The position numbers and the translations under genes were made by a program. A DNA stretch of 64,000 nucleotides, from the NCBI RefSeq assembly GCF_905475345.1, contig NC_066593.1, positions 1,864,774 through 1,928,773 on the forward strand, read 5' to 3'. Source of the DNA: Vespula vulgaris (Eukaryota > Arthropoda > Insecta > Hymenoptera > Vespidae). The notes under the pieces were generated by a model that did not search any database, was not told the DNA's origin, and saw only the letters and a list, made by a program, of their open reading frames with translations. Below are positions 48,784-58,478 of this stretch, in pieces (position 1 is the first letter of the stretch; the number at the start of each line of letters is the position of its first letter).

Positions 48784-48839
48784 AAGTAAAGTAGAAAATT
48801 AAAAAAAGGAAAAAAAAATAAAATAAGATATTTACTTAC

Positions 48840-48916
48840 ATATTCCAAAGTATTATTATGCTTCTACGAGCTTATACGGGGATATTATCCGGAAGAGGAG
48901 GGGGGATATAGCTTAC
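48840..48916 (-). other. Pdp1: Possible 77-nt recursive-splice or poison exon in intron 1
   Basis: On the Pdp1 strand a strong acceptor (pyrimidine tract ending ATCTTTCAG, AG at 48918-48917) is followed by 77 nt and then a perfect GTAAGTAAA donor (GT at 48839-48838). All three frames contain stops, so it cannot be a plain coding exon. Spliced after exon 1 (phase 1) it would add nine codons after the split Gly and then TAA. It may be an alternatively included poison exon, the recursive exon that competes with the zero-length site at 48917/48916, or an unused decoy. It is absent from any mature protein model here. Confidence 0.4.
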
Positions 48917-48940
48917 CTGAAAGATAAAAAGAGAAATTTT
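48910..48940 (-). promoter_or_regulatory. Pdp1: Predicted recursive splice site (ratchet point)
   Basis: On the transcribed strand the sequence reads TTTCTCTTTTTATCTTTCAG immediately followed by GTAAGC. An acceptor with a long pyrimidine tract and a donor are fused with no exon between them. This matches the recursive-splicing consensus described for long Drosophila introns such as that of Ubx. It lies 6.8 kb into the 47.5-kb intron 1. An upstream TTAAAA/TTAAT region could supply the branch point. The motif is seen directly; its use is inferred. Confidence 0.5.
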
Positions 48941-50420
48941 AATTGGATTAAAAAAAAAAAAAACAAAGAAACAGAAAACAAAATTAATAAATAAATAAAT
49001 TATTAGGAAGAAACAAAGACAAAAAAAAAGAAACAAGAAAAAAGATCGCATTTTTTTCATCCTACGTCTCGTGTACGTCGACTTTCACTCTTTAATAATT
49101 AATTTAATGTTTCATTCTTATATAATATATCGAGTGATTCGTATTATAAAGTCAAAAGTACGAAGTTTAAAAGTAATATTTTAAGGGAAGAGTAAAATGA
49201 TCGATAATTAATATCGAAATATATAATTAATCGTTTTAAGAAATATTTTACACATACACACGCCATCCTCACATATATTTATAAGTAGTACTTTCAAAGA
49301 TCGACCAGAATTTTTCTTCAAAGTGAGATTTACGATCTCGCAATATTTCGTAATTAATACATTTACGCCCATTTAATTGCATATTATTAATTTCTTATCC
49401 ACCGGATAGATCATTAATACATACGCGGAAAAAATGATTAAATGATTAATGGAAAAATGATTAATGAAAAAAAAAAAAAAAAAAAAACGAACGAAATATA
49501 AAATCAATATGAATTTTAAATGATCGATACAATTAATTTTTAATGTTATCCCACGTATACGATGATTTTTATATTGATTATGATTATATAGAATCTCGAA
49601 ATGATTGAAATGTAAATAACGATATTACATCGATCGATTATTCAAGATTTTTTTTTTTTTTCATTATTAACATCGTCGTTAACATGGATTCTTGAACGAG
49701 TATTTATCCAGATTTTTTTTTTTCTTTTTCTTTTTTTATTCTATTAAAACTGTACTAAGTGGAACATTCCTTGAGAAAGAGATAAGTGAGAAAAATGAGG
49801 GAAAAAGAATTTTCTAATGCGACCGATAGATTTTTCTTTTTCTTTCTTTTTCTTTTCAACGATCTATCGAGCTTCATCGATAACGTGTTGAGTATTAATA
49901 TCTCTTGCTTGTAGAAACATCAAATCAAAAATCTAGACGTTTATCAACATAACCATCGAATAATAAAAATAAAAATAATAATAACAACAACAACAATAAT
50001 AAATACAATTTAAACAAATTCTCATCGTTTCGTATATGAATGAAATATATAAAACTGTATTAAAAAAAAAGGAAGTAAAAGAAAAACTTATCCACCTGAT
50101 CGATTGCAACAAAGTCGGCGAAATAAAATCGAGTGCAACAAAAAGAAAAAAGAAAAACAAACAAACAAACAAACAAAAATACAAACGAAAGACCAAAGAA
50201 GACAAAAAAAAATATATATAATCAATTATCCAAATAATTCGATGCAATAAATTCGACGCTAACGAAAGCGTACAAAAACAATAATAAAATGTAACGAGAA
50301 AGAGAAAACAAAAAAAACAAGAAAAAAGAAAAAAAAGATACGAAAGAAAAGAAGAAAAAAAAAAAAGAAAGAAAGGGAAACTCAGAAGAGACATTGAAAA
50401 TCATACGAGACAGTCGATAA
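48941..50420 (-). other. Pdp1 intron 1, segment 48.9-50.4 kb
   Basis: AT-rich filler with poly(A), (CAAA)n near 50158-50178 and purine runs. No regulatory or coding signal stands out. Confidence 0.8.
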
Positions 50421-50429
50421 TAGTATTTC

Positions 50430-50680
50430 AAGGCGTCTTGTACGATAATAATCGATATAGGCACGGACGAGTGCAATCGGATTTTCCGAATCGGCTTCTC
50501 CCCACCATATATAATACATTTCCCCTTCTTCGTCCCACCCTCCCTCTCGTCGTACCATCCCTACCGTTACCTCCCCACCCTCCTTTCGTTATTATCGGTG
50601 AGTCTCCGAGAACGATTGCACGACTACGGCAAATGCCGACGCACGTGGATGAGCGCGTGCAATTTGCACTTTTTAATGCG
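50430..50680 (-). promoter_or_regulatory. Promoter-like island with TATA, E-box and GTGCAA palindrome
   Basis: Read on the Pdp1 strand, a 13-bp palindrome GTGCAAATTGCAC (50669-50657) is followed by CACGTG (50647-50642), then a C/G-rich block, then TATTATATATGG (about 50516-50505), then GC-rich sequence where a start site would fall (around 50480). The order suits a minus-strand core promoter for an alternative Pdp1 transcript. No downstream exon could be defined with confidence. Confidence 0.4.
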
Positions 50681-50734
50681 TATATATGTTCCTTCTCTCT
50701 CTTTCTCTGTCTTTCTGTCCAATTGTCTGTCTAT

Positions 50735-50770
<36 letters not shown>

Positions 50771-52285
50771 AACATATTCTTGGATAAACCTCGACATTTT
50801 TCATTTTTCGAATTACGCACATAAGCACCTACATATTATACACACGAAATATAACACGGCTGGTGTAGATAACGATTTTAATGGTTATTTTTATTTTTTT
50901 TCAATCTTTGTTCTCTCTTTTTTCTTTTCTTTTTTTTCTTCTTTTTTTTCTTCTTTTTTTTTATTATTCGTTTCTACTTTGTCTTTTTTGTCCTTCTTCC
51001 TTTTCTCCTCCTTTACCCTCTCTCTTTTCTCTTTTCTTTTCAATTTCTTTTTTTTTGTATTTTTTTTTTTTTTTTACAAATCAAATTATCTTTTCAAATC
51101 ACTTTCTTTTGTTTTTATTAATCGTTCAAGATTTCTATATCTCTGTATTAGAATATAAAAAGATTTTGTCGATAAAAGAATATAAAAACTTCGTATGGAA
51201 CAATGCTCGGTATTATAATCAATGTTTCATATATAAATGTGTGCTTGTTCGTATGCGTGTACCAGCGATTAGGATTTCTTTTTCTTTCACGCGATTAAAA
51301 ATCATACGACTATATCCGTTCGTAATTGTTCTACTAATATTCGACATTCTTCGTTCGATCTTTCGAAATACATTGTTATCGCGAATAATGAGTAGTTGGA
51401 AAACAAGTTAATAAAATTATTCCGACGTTCGTTCGTTCTTTACGACAAATGAAATAATTTTATTCCATTTATTATTAGTACTTAGCAATTTCGATCAACA
51501 ACAACAACAACAACAACAAGAACAACAATAGAATAATAAGCGTGACGCAAACAGTTCATTCTAATTCGATCTTAATTTGTCACTAGCGATGAACTCGATC
51601 GAGATAAAAAGAAAAAAAGAAAAGTAAGAAGAAAGAAAGAGAAGGAGAAAAACAGCAGAGAGAGAGAGAGAGAGAGGAAGAACATTCGCCCTTTTTATGG
51701 CTTCGTTTAGACTACGGATTAAGGAACGGCCTTCGGAAGGTCGAGTTACGGTCACTGTGCCACGGTCTTCGGGAAATGTTAACGCGTTGCGACATGACGA
51801 ACGTACGAGACACGTAAGTAATCTACGCGAGCGTAGTTTATTATTGATAATTAATGGATCGTTTGATCGAGAACGACTTTAAGTGCGGACGAACATTAAA
51901 AAATCTTTGAATGAAACACGTCATTTAAACATATGTATATATATATATATATATTTACGCATATGTGTATGTGTGTGTGGCGTCTATAAGTATATTCAAT
52001 ATTTCTTTAGATAAAAATGAAAAGATTTAACAGAAAAAAAAGAACTGAAATATCAAATTAATTTTTTGACGATTATTATTATTATTATTATTATTTTTTT
52101 TTTTTTTTTTTTTATTCGAACGAAACGATCGAAATGTTCTCGACTTTGTTTAATCTAATTATTTTTCAAGAAATTTTGTATAATTCAATTTTCTTCTTTT
52201 CTTTTTTCTCAATAGAAATGTACGTATATAATGTATATATGTATGTATGTATGTATCATCGTCATTATTTCATTCGTAGATAGAT

Positions 52286-52332
<47 letters not shown>

Positions 52333-52940
52333 TGTCGAGTATTCGTAGTACTTCGTCAAGGTCGCGAACGATATCTCCGTCGCACAAGATCATAGGTCGT
52401 CGCTTAACTCGCGACTCTAATTGTTATTCAAAGATGCGCTCTTCAATAACTACAAGGTCGTCGACTCAAGAGTCAAGTCCTTAGCTACAGGGTTCTACTA
52501 ACTTTCTCTAGAGAAACACATGTTAATTTTTACCCTCTACATATTTTCTCAGACTCCATAGATCCAAGGTATAATCTTTTTCAATTAATATTTATAATAA
52601 TGCTTGCCTGTCTTACACACACACACACACACACACGTATATACATACATATATACTGCTTATTTACACACGATGATTAATTATTATCTTAAAGTATAAC
52701 AAAAAAGAAAGAAAAGAAATTCCAATCCAATATTTTTCTAGTATAAAATAAATGTAAATTTTAAGAAGATATTGAACGTTCGAATTTTCGTTACGAGCTC
52801 TTGCAGATATTATTGTTAGTAATGATAAGAGACTTAATTATAATTTTTTCGAATACAAATCTCTACGTATAATAATTTATTAATAAAAAAATCATCTTGT
52901 ATAATACGGTTCTTTCACTCTCTCTCTCTCTCTCTCCATG

Positions 52941-52973
<33 letters not shown>

Positions 52974-53149
52974 CTCTCTCTCTCTCTTTCTCTTATTCCA
53001 ATGAATCCAATGTCGACCTACTTATCATTGTATAATATATGACATTAAATTTTTTCGAGTATTTTCATCAAATTATCTAATAATTTATATATATATACAC
53101 ATTTATATATATATACATATATATAAAACAGGAGAAAAAAATTAAGCGA

Positions 53150-53235
53150 TTTAACATTACAACGTTCAAGAGCCACGTGTATTATTACGTCCTCGAGACA
53201 AACGACACGTGATTCTTCCACGTCGACCTGGTAAC
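53150..53235. promoter_or_regulatory. Paired CACGTG E-boxes
   Basis: Two perfect CACGTG boxes at 53174-53179 and 53206-53211 are 32 bp apart start to start (three helical turns), with a third half-site CCACGTC at about 53217-53223. The 85-bp block has mixed composition and is flanked by repeats. Drosophila Pdp1 is activated by CLOCK/CYCLE through CACGTG boxes, so a clock enhancer is a natural reading, though inferred. Confidence 0.4.
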
Positions 53236-53277
53236 AAGCTTTTCCTCCGAACGAATAAGCTAAAGAGACAAAAAGAG

Positions 53278-53278
<1 letters not shown>

Positions 53279-53342
<64 letters not shown>

Positions 53343-53396
53343 GTGAATGAGTGAGAGAGAGAGAGAGAGAGGGAGGGAGAGAGAGAGAGAGAGAAA
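53279..53396. repeat. (GATA)n followed by (GA)n
   Basis: About eight GATA units and then a long GA run with TGAGTGA interruptions. Confidence 0.95.
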
Positions 53397-54328
53397 GCAA
53401 GCAAGCCTATTTTCGTGTTAGAATCAACGATACGAACAAGAAGAGATGATAGTTAGAGTCGCGTTGACGTTACAATACTACTATACGTGAGATATAATTA
53501 TGTCTGTCGTGTGTTCAGGACGAGGAGAGGCTTTAACTGCCCAGCCCTCTTCTATTGTGGTCCCGATGGTACGAATGTGACCTACCCCTTATTGTTGTCT
53601 ATCTGAATCATTAGAATACATTGAAGTGTTAGAAACTATTTTTAGAATACTGATCCGATCTGTTAGAATATATGATAGAATTTTATATCAATAAATATTT
53701 GATCCAAAGTTTAGTCGATATTAATTTTCAATGATTTATAGATCGTTTCTTTTAAAAACATTGATACAATTTATATATATGTGTGTGTGTGTGTGTGTGT
53801 AAGATTGAGTTATTGTTTATATATAAAAAATATAAAATTTTATACATACGTATGATATAATTGTAGTTGTTTTATATCAGTATAATATTTTACATATAAT
53901 ATGTATTTACTTTGTATCGTTGCAAATATTGTAAATATATATGTTTTATATGGAAATCAAATTATTAGACGTTAATAGAAAATTTATTCGCCAAAGTTTA
54001 TTTCATCGTGAATGGGTCGATTTATTCGTAAAAAAAGAAAAAAAAAAAAAAAAGCTGGAAATAAACTAAAACAAAAGAAGAAAAAGAAAAATAAAACAAA
54101 ACAAAAATTATATAACACAAGTATACGGATATAGATGCATACAGATCTGTTTGAGCATACATGCAGTTTGTATGCACACGTATATAATAACGCGTATGTG
54201 CGTATTCATACATGTGTGTGTGTATACATACATACGTATATATATTATATATATTTTGTTAAAAATAGAAATGATAATAAAATAGAAATAATAATAAAAA
54301 AGAATCCTGTTGTAAAAATAATAGTAAC

Positions 54329-54369
<41 letters not shown>

Positions 54370-54457
54370 TAACGAAAAATACGTATAATTTTTTGTATTA
54401 TAAGTTTCATTGTCGAACGTATTTCTTTTGAGAAAGAAGATGAAACGATAGAGACAG

Positions 54458-54466
<9 letters not shown>

Positions 54467-54541
<75 letters not shown>
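54467..54541. repeat. (GA)n microsatellite
   Basis: About thirty-seven GA units without interruption, among the longest in the window. Confidence 0.97.
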
Positions 54542-54542
<1 letters not shown>

Positions 54543-55033
54543 CGGAGATACCATAGTGAACAAGAGAAACGTGGGAGGATGCAAATTACAACTAGCCTTG
54601 AGTCGATTCCGGCGTAAACTAGGATAGGTGAATAGAAGAATTCACACGTTTAAAAGCGAATGATTCATTCGTCATATGATCAACAAGATATAAAAAAAAA
54701 TTAAAATTGATAAAGAAATGATCTGTCGATCTAATTTCGAATACGATCGGTTGTAATAATAATAGATAAATCGAACGATTACATATATTCTTATATACTT
54801 ACTTACTTACTTACTTACTTACACACATACACACACATATATGTGAGATAAAGGAATAAGTATAAATAAGGGAATATACAGTAGTTATAAGCTGTAAGTA
54901 GGCAGACACCGTTGACGAGCAACAGGTGGGCGTTTCTAGTAGCGAATCAAACTTATCTCTTTAAGTATATAACTCTTTTTCGTTTTCTTTTTATTTTTTT
55001 TCTTTTTTTTTTGTTTCTATTTTTCTTTTTCTA

Positions 55034-55036
<3 letters not shown>

Positions 55037-55101
<65 letters not shown>
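55037..55101. repeat. (CT)n microsatellite
   Basis: About thirty-two CT units, flanked by poly(T) runs. Confidence 0.97.
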
Positions 55102-55105
<4 letters not shown>

Positions 55106-55299
55106 TTTTTTTTCTTTTTTTTTGTTGTGTTATCTCCGTCTTTTTTTTCTTTATCATTTTCTTTGGTATCTATTTTTATCTATCCAAGAGAGTTATTACT
55201 CTTTTAAGTTGATAATGGTAACTATTATCGATCGTGACAGCTCATAAATATTTTGTACTATTTCGAGAGAGCAATAATTTCGATGAACTAACATACATG

Positions 55300-55304
<5 letters not shown>

Positions 55305-55341
<37 letters not shown>
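55305..55341. repeat. (TA)n microsatellite
   Basis: TA run next to a short (CA)n. Confidence 0.95.
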
Positions 55342-55347
<6 letters not shown>

Positions 55348-55723
55348 TATACACACACACACACATATCGTCATCGTTTACAATAAGGAAAATAATTTTT
55401 AAAACGAAATTATCTCAAGAAGGTAGACGAATTGTTTACTTCTCCTTTTTTTTTCGTTCTTTATTAAATCCTTTTAAATATTCGTCATGTTCTCCGATCG
55501 TGTAGGAAAAAAATAAAATAAAATAAAAACATTAAGAACTTTAGTTACTTTTACGATAAACTTCTTGGAAACTTAGAGACGAAGCTTCGTGACTAATGTT
55601 GTTATTATTATTATTATTTTTTTTTTTCTCCTTTGCGAAACGAAAGGACAAGGTAGAACCGTTACGATTTTAAATATTCATTAATAAAGCCGATCAATAT
55701 CCACCGTAGTTCCAATTTCCTAC

Positions 55724-56054
55724 CGTTCATATAGACATGATGCTGTCGCCATAAATGTTGATACTGTGTCCAACGAGAGCTGGTACTGTCGTCGTGAATC
55801 GGTGGTAAGGGTCCATGAACCTGATGACCATGAGTAGTTGGTGGTAAGGATTGTTGCTGTTGCTGATTTTGTCCCTGCTGTTGTTGCTGTTGTTGTTGCT
55901 GTTGTTGTTGATGCGCAGGAGCAACAACGATGTGCGGATGGGGTGGATGAGGTGGTGGTTGATGTTGCGCCTGAGGATGGTGCGTCTGATGTAGCACCCC
56001 TGTTGGTACCGGTGGTGGTGCCAATTGTTGGTACTCCATAGCGCAGCTCGTCAT
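55724..56054 (-). CDS. Pdp1: Pdp1 exon 1: Gln/His/Pro-rich N-terminus
   Basis: The exon encodes 110 residues plus the first base of a split Gly codon. It runs MTSCAMEYQQLAPPPVPTGV, then a His/Pro/Gln-rich region, a run of 12 Gln and a second of 5, and ends WTQYQHLWRQHHVYMN plus G. The donor is G followed by GTAGGA (GT at 55723-55722), phase 1. Joined to exon 2 it reads VYMNGKQGKDGPEE, in frame. An in-frame TGA immediately precedes the ATG at 56054. The sixth codon is also ATG (56039) and has the better context (GCTATGG), so the protein may start MEYQQL. Gln/Pro-rich segments are typical of activation domains. The exon is clearly coding; assignment to Pdp1 rests on strand, phase and position, with no other gene nearby. 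Confidence 0.8.
55853..55912 (-). repeat. Polyglutamine tract (mixed CAA/CAG)
   Basis: Q12-GQN-Q5 in exon 1, encoded mostly by CAA with interspersed CAG, a mixture that resists slippage compared with pure CAG. Confidence 0.95.
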
Positions 56055-56110
56055 TCACGTTATATTTCACTCGCACATTTATTTACCAAAAATTATCATA
56101 TGTCTATATC

Positions 56111-56160
56111 GAACGCGTAAAAATTACATACACGTATGTATTAACGCGTAATTTTTATAT
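56111..56160 (-). repeat. Nested inverted repeat in the 5' leader
   Basis: TAAAAATTAC (56118-56127) and GTAATTTTTA (56148-56157) are exact reverse complements. The loop holds a second inverted repeat, ATACA and TGTAT around CGTA. AACGCGTAA is present at both ends as a direct repeat. If exon 1 extends this far upstream, the leader could fold about 60-105 nt before the ATG. Confidence 0.8.
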
Positions 56161-56590
56161 TATTAACGAGCGTCCGTTCGAAACTCTCGACTTTTTGTTT
56201 CTATAAGTTCCGAGACACTTTTCCCTTGTCGTTTTATTTTATTTCAGAGTTTTTGTATTCACGGAGTCTATGAGACGGTAATACGAGTACGACAAATTGT
56301 CTGTATTTATTGTGATGTTTGTATATACGTGTGTAGGTATGTGTGCGTGTATTTGTATGTATGTATGTGTGTGTGTGAATGTGAGAGAGAGAGAGAAAAT
56401 GAAAAACACACTTGCGAGCTTTAGATTGAAAGACACTACCGAGTCTTCGTCCTTGAACTTCCTCCGATTGCTCTCGATCTATACACACAGAGAGACAGAC
56501 ACTATGGAAGGCGCGCGCGATCGCTCTGATCGTTTTGATCGCGCGTACACACACACGCGCACGCACGCACGCACGCTGTCTCTCTCTCTC

Positions 56591-56625
<35 letters not shown>

Positions 56626-57114
56626 TTCGCTCTTTTCCTTTTCCTTTTCTTTCACCTTTTTCTTCCTTTTATTTCTTTCGTTGTTAAATATATAAAAAAG
56701 AGTTCAACGATTTAAGTATTTCTCCAACACAAACAATCCTTGTAATACGTAAAATCCTCGAGAATCTTTATCAAAACCAATACATACCTATATAAATATA
56801 TATATATAAATTATATATATATATACACACGAACGTATATATATATATATATATGTATGTATATATATATATATATAGTTGTACGTATTATCTTGATTCA
56901 CGAATAATCTCGATAGTATATAACCGTAATACGTGCGATCGAGTAATATACGTCGTGATCGAGTGGAGCACCGATCGAAAGTGAGAGAGAAGTTCTCTCG
57001 GCGCTCGGAAGAGAGAGAGAAGAGACCGGCGCGATGCCCCGACGCGATGCCGCGACGCGTTCGGTTCGACGGTCGTCGACAAACTGGAAAGGAGAGCGGG
57101 GAGTTCTCTGGCTG

Positions 57115-57116
57115 GC

Positions 57117-57162
<46 letters not shown>

Positions 57163-57205
57163 TAGTAATAGTAGTGTAGTAGAAGTAATAGTAGTAGTAG
57201 TAACG
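57115..57205. repeat. (TAG)n microsatellite
   Basis: GTA/TAG triplets, about fifteen perfect units and then degraded copies. It reads CTA on the Pdp1 strand. Confidence 0.95.
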
Positions 57206-57255
57206 GGTGGTGAGGGTGGAAGTGTGATTTCCTTTTTCGCGATTACCGGTAACTT

Positions 57256-57262
57256 ACGATCC
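57256..57262 (-). other. Candidate 5' UTR splice donor
   Basis: On the Pdp1 strand GGATC is followed by GTAAGTTACC (GT at 57257-57256), a near-consensus donor. Upstream of it are the CG-richer promoter patches, so it could end a non-coding first exon. Confidence 0.3.
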
Positions 57263-57557
57263 GTTTTGTCTAGGAGTTTCTCCTAGAGGACAAGAGCCAA
57301 TAAATAAATAGGAAAGGAGAAGGAGTGTCTATAGGAAGGATGAATAAGGATATTCTCGAATGTTGACGAGAATTTTTTCTAGTTTTCTCTGTGGTGGGAG
57401 GACGAGTGGAAAAAGAAGGAGAAGGAGAGGAGAAGAGAGGGGAGAGGTATAATAAATATATGAACGTGATTTGAGAATATACACGTATATGTGTATACAC
57501 GCGTATACATATACGTGTTTGTATACGTATATATTTGATCTTGTAAAGAAAAAGAAT

Positions 57558-57563
<6 letters not shown>

Positions 57564-57618
<55 letters not shown>
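57564..57618. repeat. (GA)n microsatellite
   Basis: About twenty-seven GA units just outside the CCAAT-containing patch. Confidence 0.95.
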
Positions 57619-57621
<3 letters not shown>

Positions 57622-57669
57622 TGGACGGATAGATAAACAGATAGAGACAGAGAGATAAGGAAAAGGTTG

Positions 57670-57870
57670 AGCTTATAAGAGGCGCGCGCGATGCCGTCGT
57701 CGTGTGGCGACTGTCAAAATCGCCGCTGGTCGACGTCTATCCATCGAAGCCGACCAACGATTGGAGCAAAGAGTGCCGGAAGCGTAACTCCCATTGGTCG
57801 AACCAAAGCATTACTCCCGACTACACAAGCGAACAAAACCTCACCACCTCTTCTACTTCTTGAGGGTGGG
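57670..57870 (-). promoter_or_regulatory. CG-rich patch with two inverted CCAAT boxes
   Basis: ATTGG occurs at 57760-57764 and 57793-57797, 33 bp apart, giving CCAAT on the Pdp1 strand. GGCGCGCGCG lies at 57681-57690 and CGACGTC nearby. A TATAAG on the plus strand is at 57674-57679. CCAAT pairs upstream of CG-rich sequence fit a promoter firing towards lower coordinates, around 57.7 kb. Inferred from motifs only. Confidence 0.35.
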
Positions 57871-58077
57871 GATGAAGAGCGAGCCGTTATCCTGTACGTC
57901 CTCGTATTCTCCCTCTCTTCCTCCTTCGCTCCCTCTCTCTCTCTCTCTCGCACACACTCTTGTTTTCTCTCTCTCTCACTTTCTGTCTCTCTCTTTTTCC
58001 CTTTCTCTTTCTCTTTTTTCTTCTTTTTTCTTTCCAATCGTTGGAAAGAGAAAGATGAAAATATAGTAGTAGATATA

Positions 58078-58120
<43 letters not shown>

Positions 58121-58200
58121 ACAAACACGAACGTACTATTATCTTTAACCGTACCGTGTTCACCGGCAAAATACTGAAAGAGTGACTACTCCGATGATAC

Positions 58201-58438
58201 TTTTACTCTCTCTCTCTCTCTTTTTCTGTATTACATACATATATTTATCTATATGTATACGTATATGTATATCTATATCTATATCTATATCTATTTTCCA
58301 TCTCTCTCTCTCTTTCTGTACGTGGAGCTTTTTCCCGCCCCCACCTCCCACCACGTTATACCCCTCTCTTCGAACTTCTCTCTAATCCTCCTACCACTCG
58401 ACTAACCACACCGTAACGTCCAACGTAAGCCACCACCT

Positions 58439-58478
<40 letters not shown>

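Larger units (their letters stand above)
37461..48800 (-). other. Pdp1 intron 1, segment 37.5-48.8 kb
   Basis: The same pattern continues: complex islands at 37680-37985, 39440-39560, 41020-41130, 42395-42480, 43195-43325, 46405-46660 and 47030-47180, set in simple repeats. Repeats include (AAT)n at 38130-38191, CT-type 39559-39693, (TA)n 45772-45811, (CT)n 46237-46308, (CTTT)n 47397-47440, (TA)n 47790-47826 and 48064-48101, (AAAT)n 48723-48783. CACGTG E-boxes lie at 39505, 42413, 42561 and 47149. A CRE-like TGACGTCG lies in the 46.6 kb island. Confidence 0.7.
50681..55723 (-). other. Pdp1 intron 1, segment next to exon 1
   Basis: T-rich runs (50880-51080), a complex island at 51680-51880, ATT and poly(T) at 52078-52115, (GA)n at 52285-52325, a complex patch at 52330-52500, (CTAT)n at 52940-52972, the paired E-boxes at 53174-53211, (GATA)n and (GA)n at 53279-53396, a complex patch at 53400-53600, (AAT)n 54327-54365, (GA)n 54467-54541, (TTAC)n 54798-54824, (CT)n 55037-55101, (TA)n 55305-55341. 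The intron donor is GTAGGA at 55723-55718. Confidence 0.75.
56055..58200 (-). promoter_or_regulatory. Pdp1 5' leader and proximal promoter region
   Basis: The region upstream of exon 1 contains several CG-richer patches (56410-56580, 56930-57120, 57670-57870) among repeats, as expected for an insect promoter region. Two CCAAT boxes on the minus strand (57764-57760 and 57797-57793) lie in the last patch. A GTAAGTT donor at 57257-57251 could end a 5' UTR exon. I could not find a convincing acceptor just upstream of the ATG, so exon 1 may have its own start site or the leader may splice straight to exon 2. Confidence 0.4.

Noticed and set aside
55662..55723. Reading exon 1 through to the stop near 55662 as an unspliced end
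   Set aside because: The extra residues are unremarkable AT-rich translation, while the GTAGGA donor gives an exact in-frame phase-1 join to exon 2.
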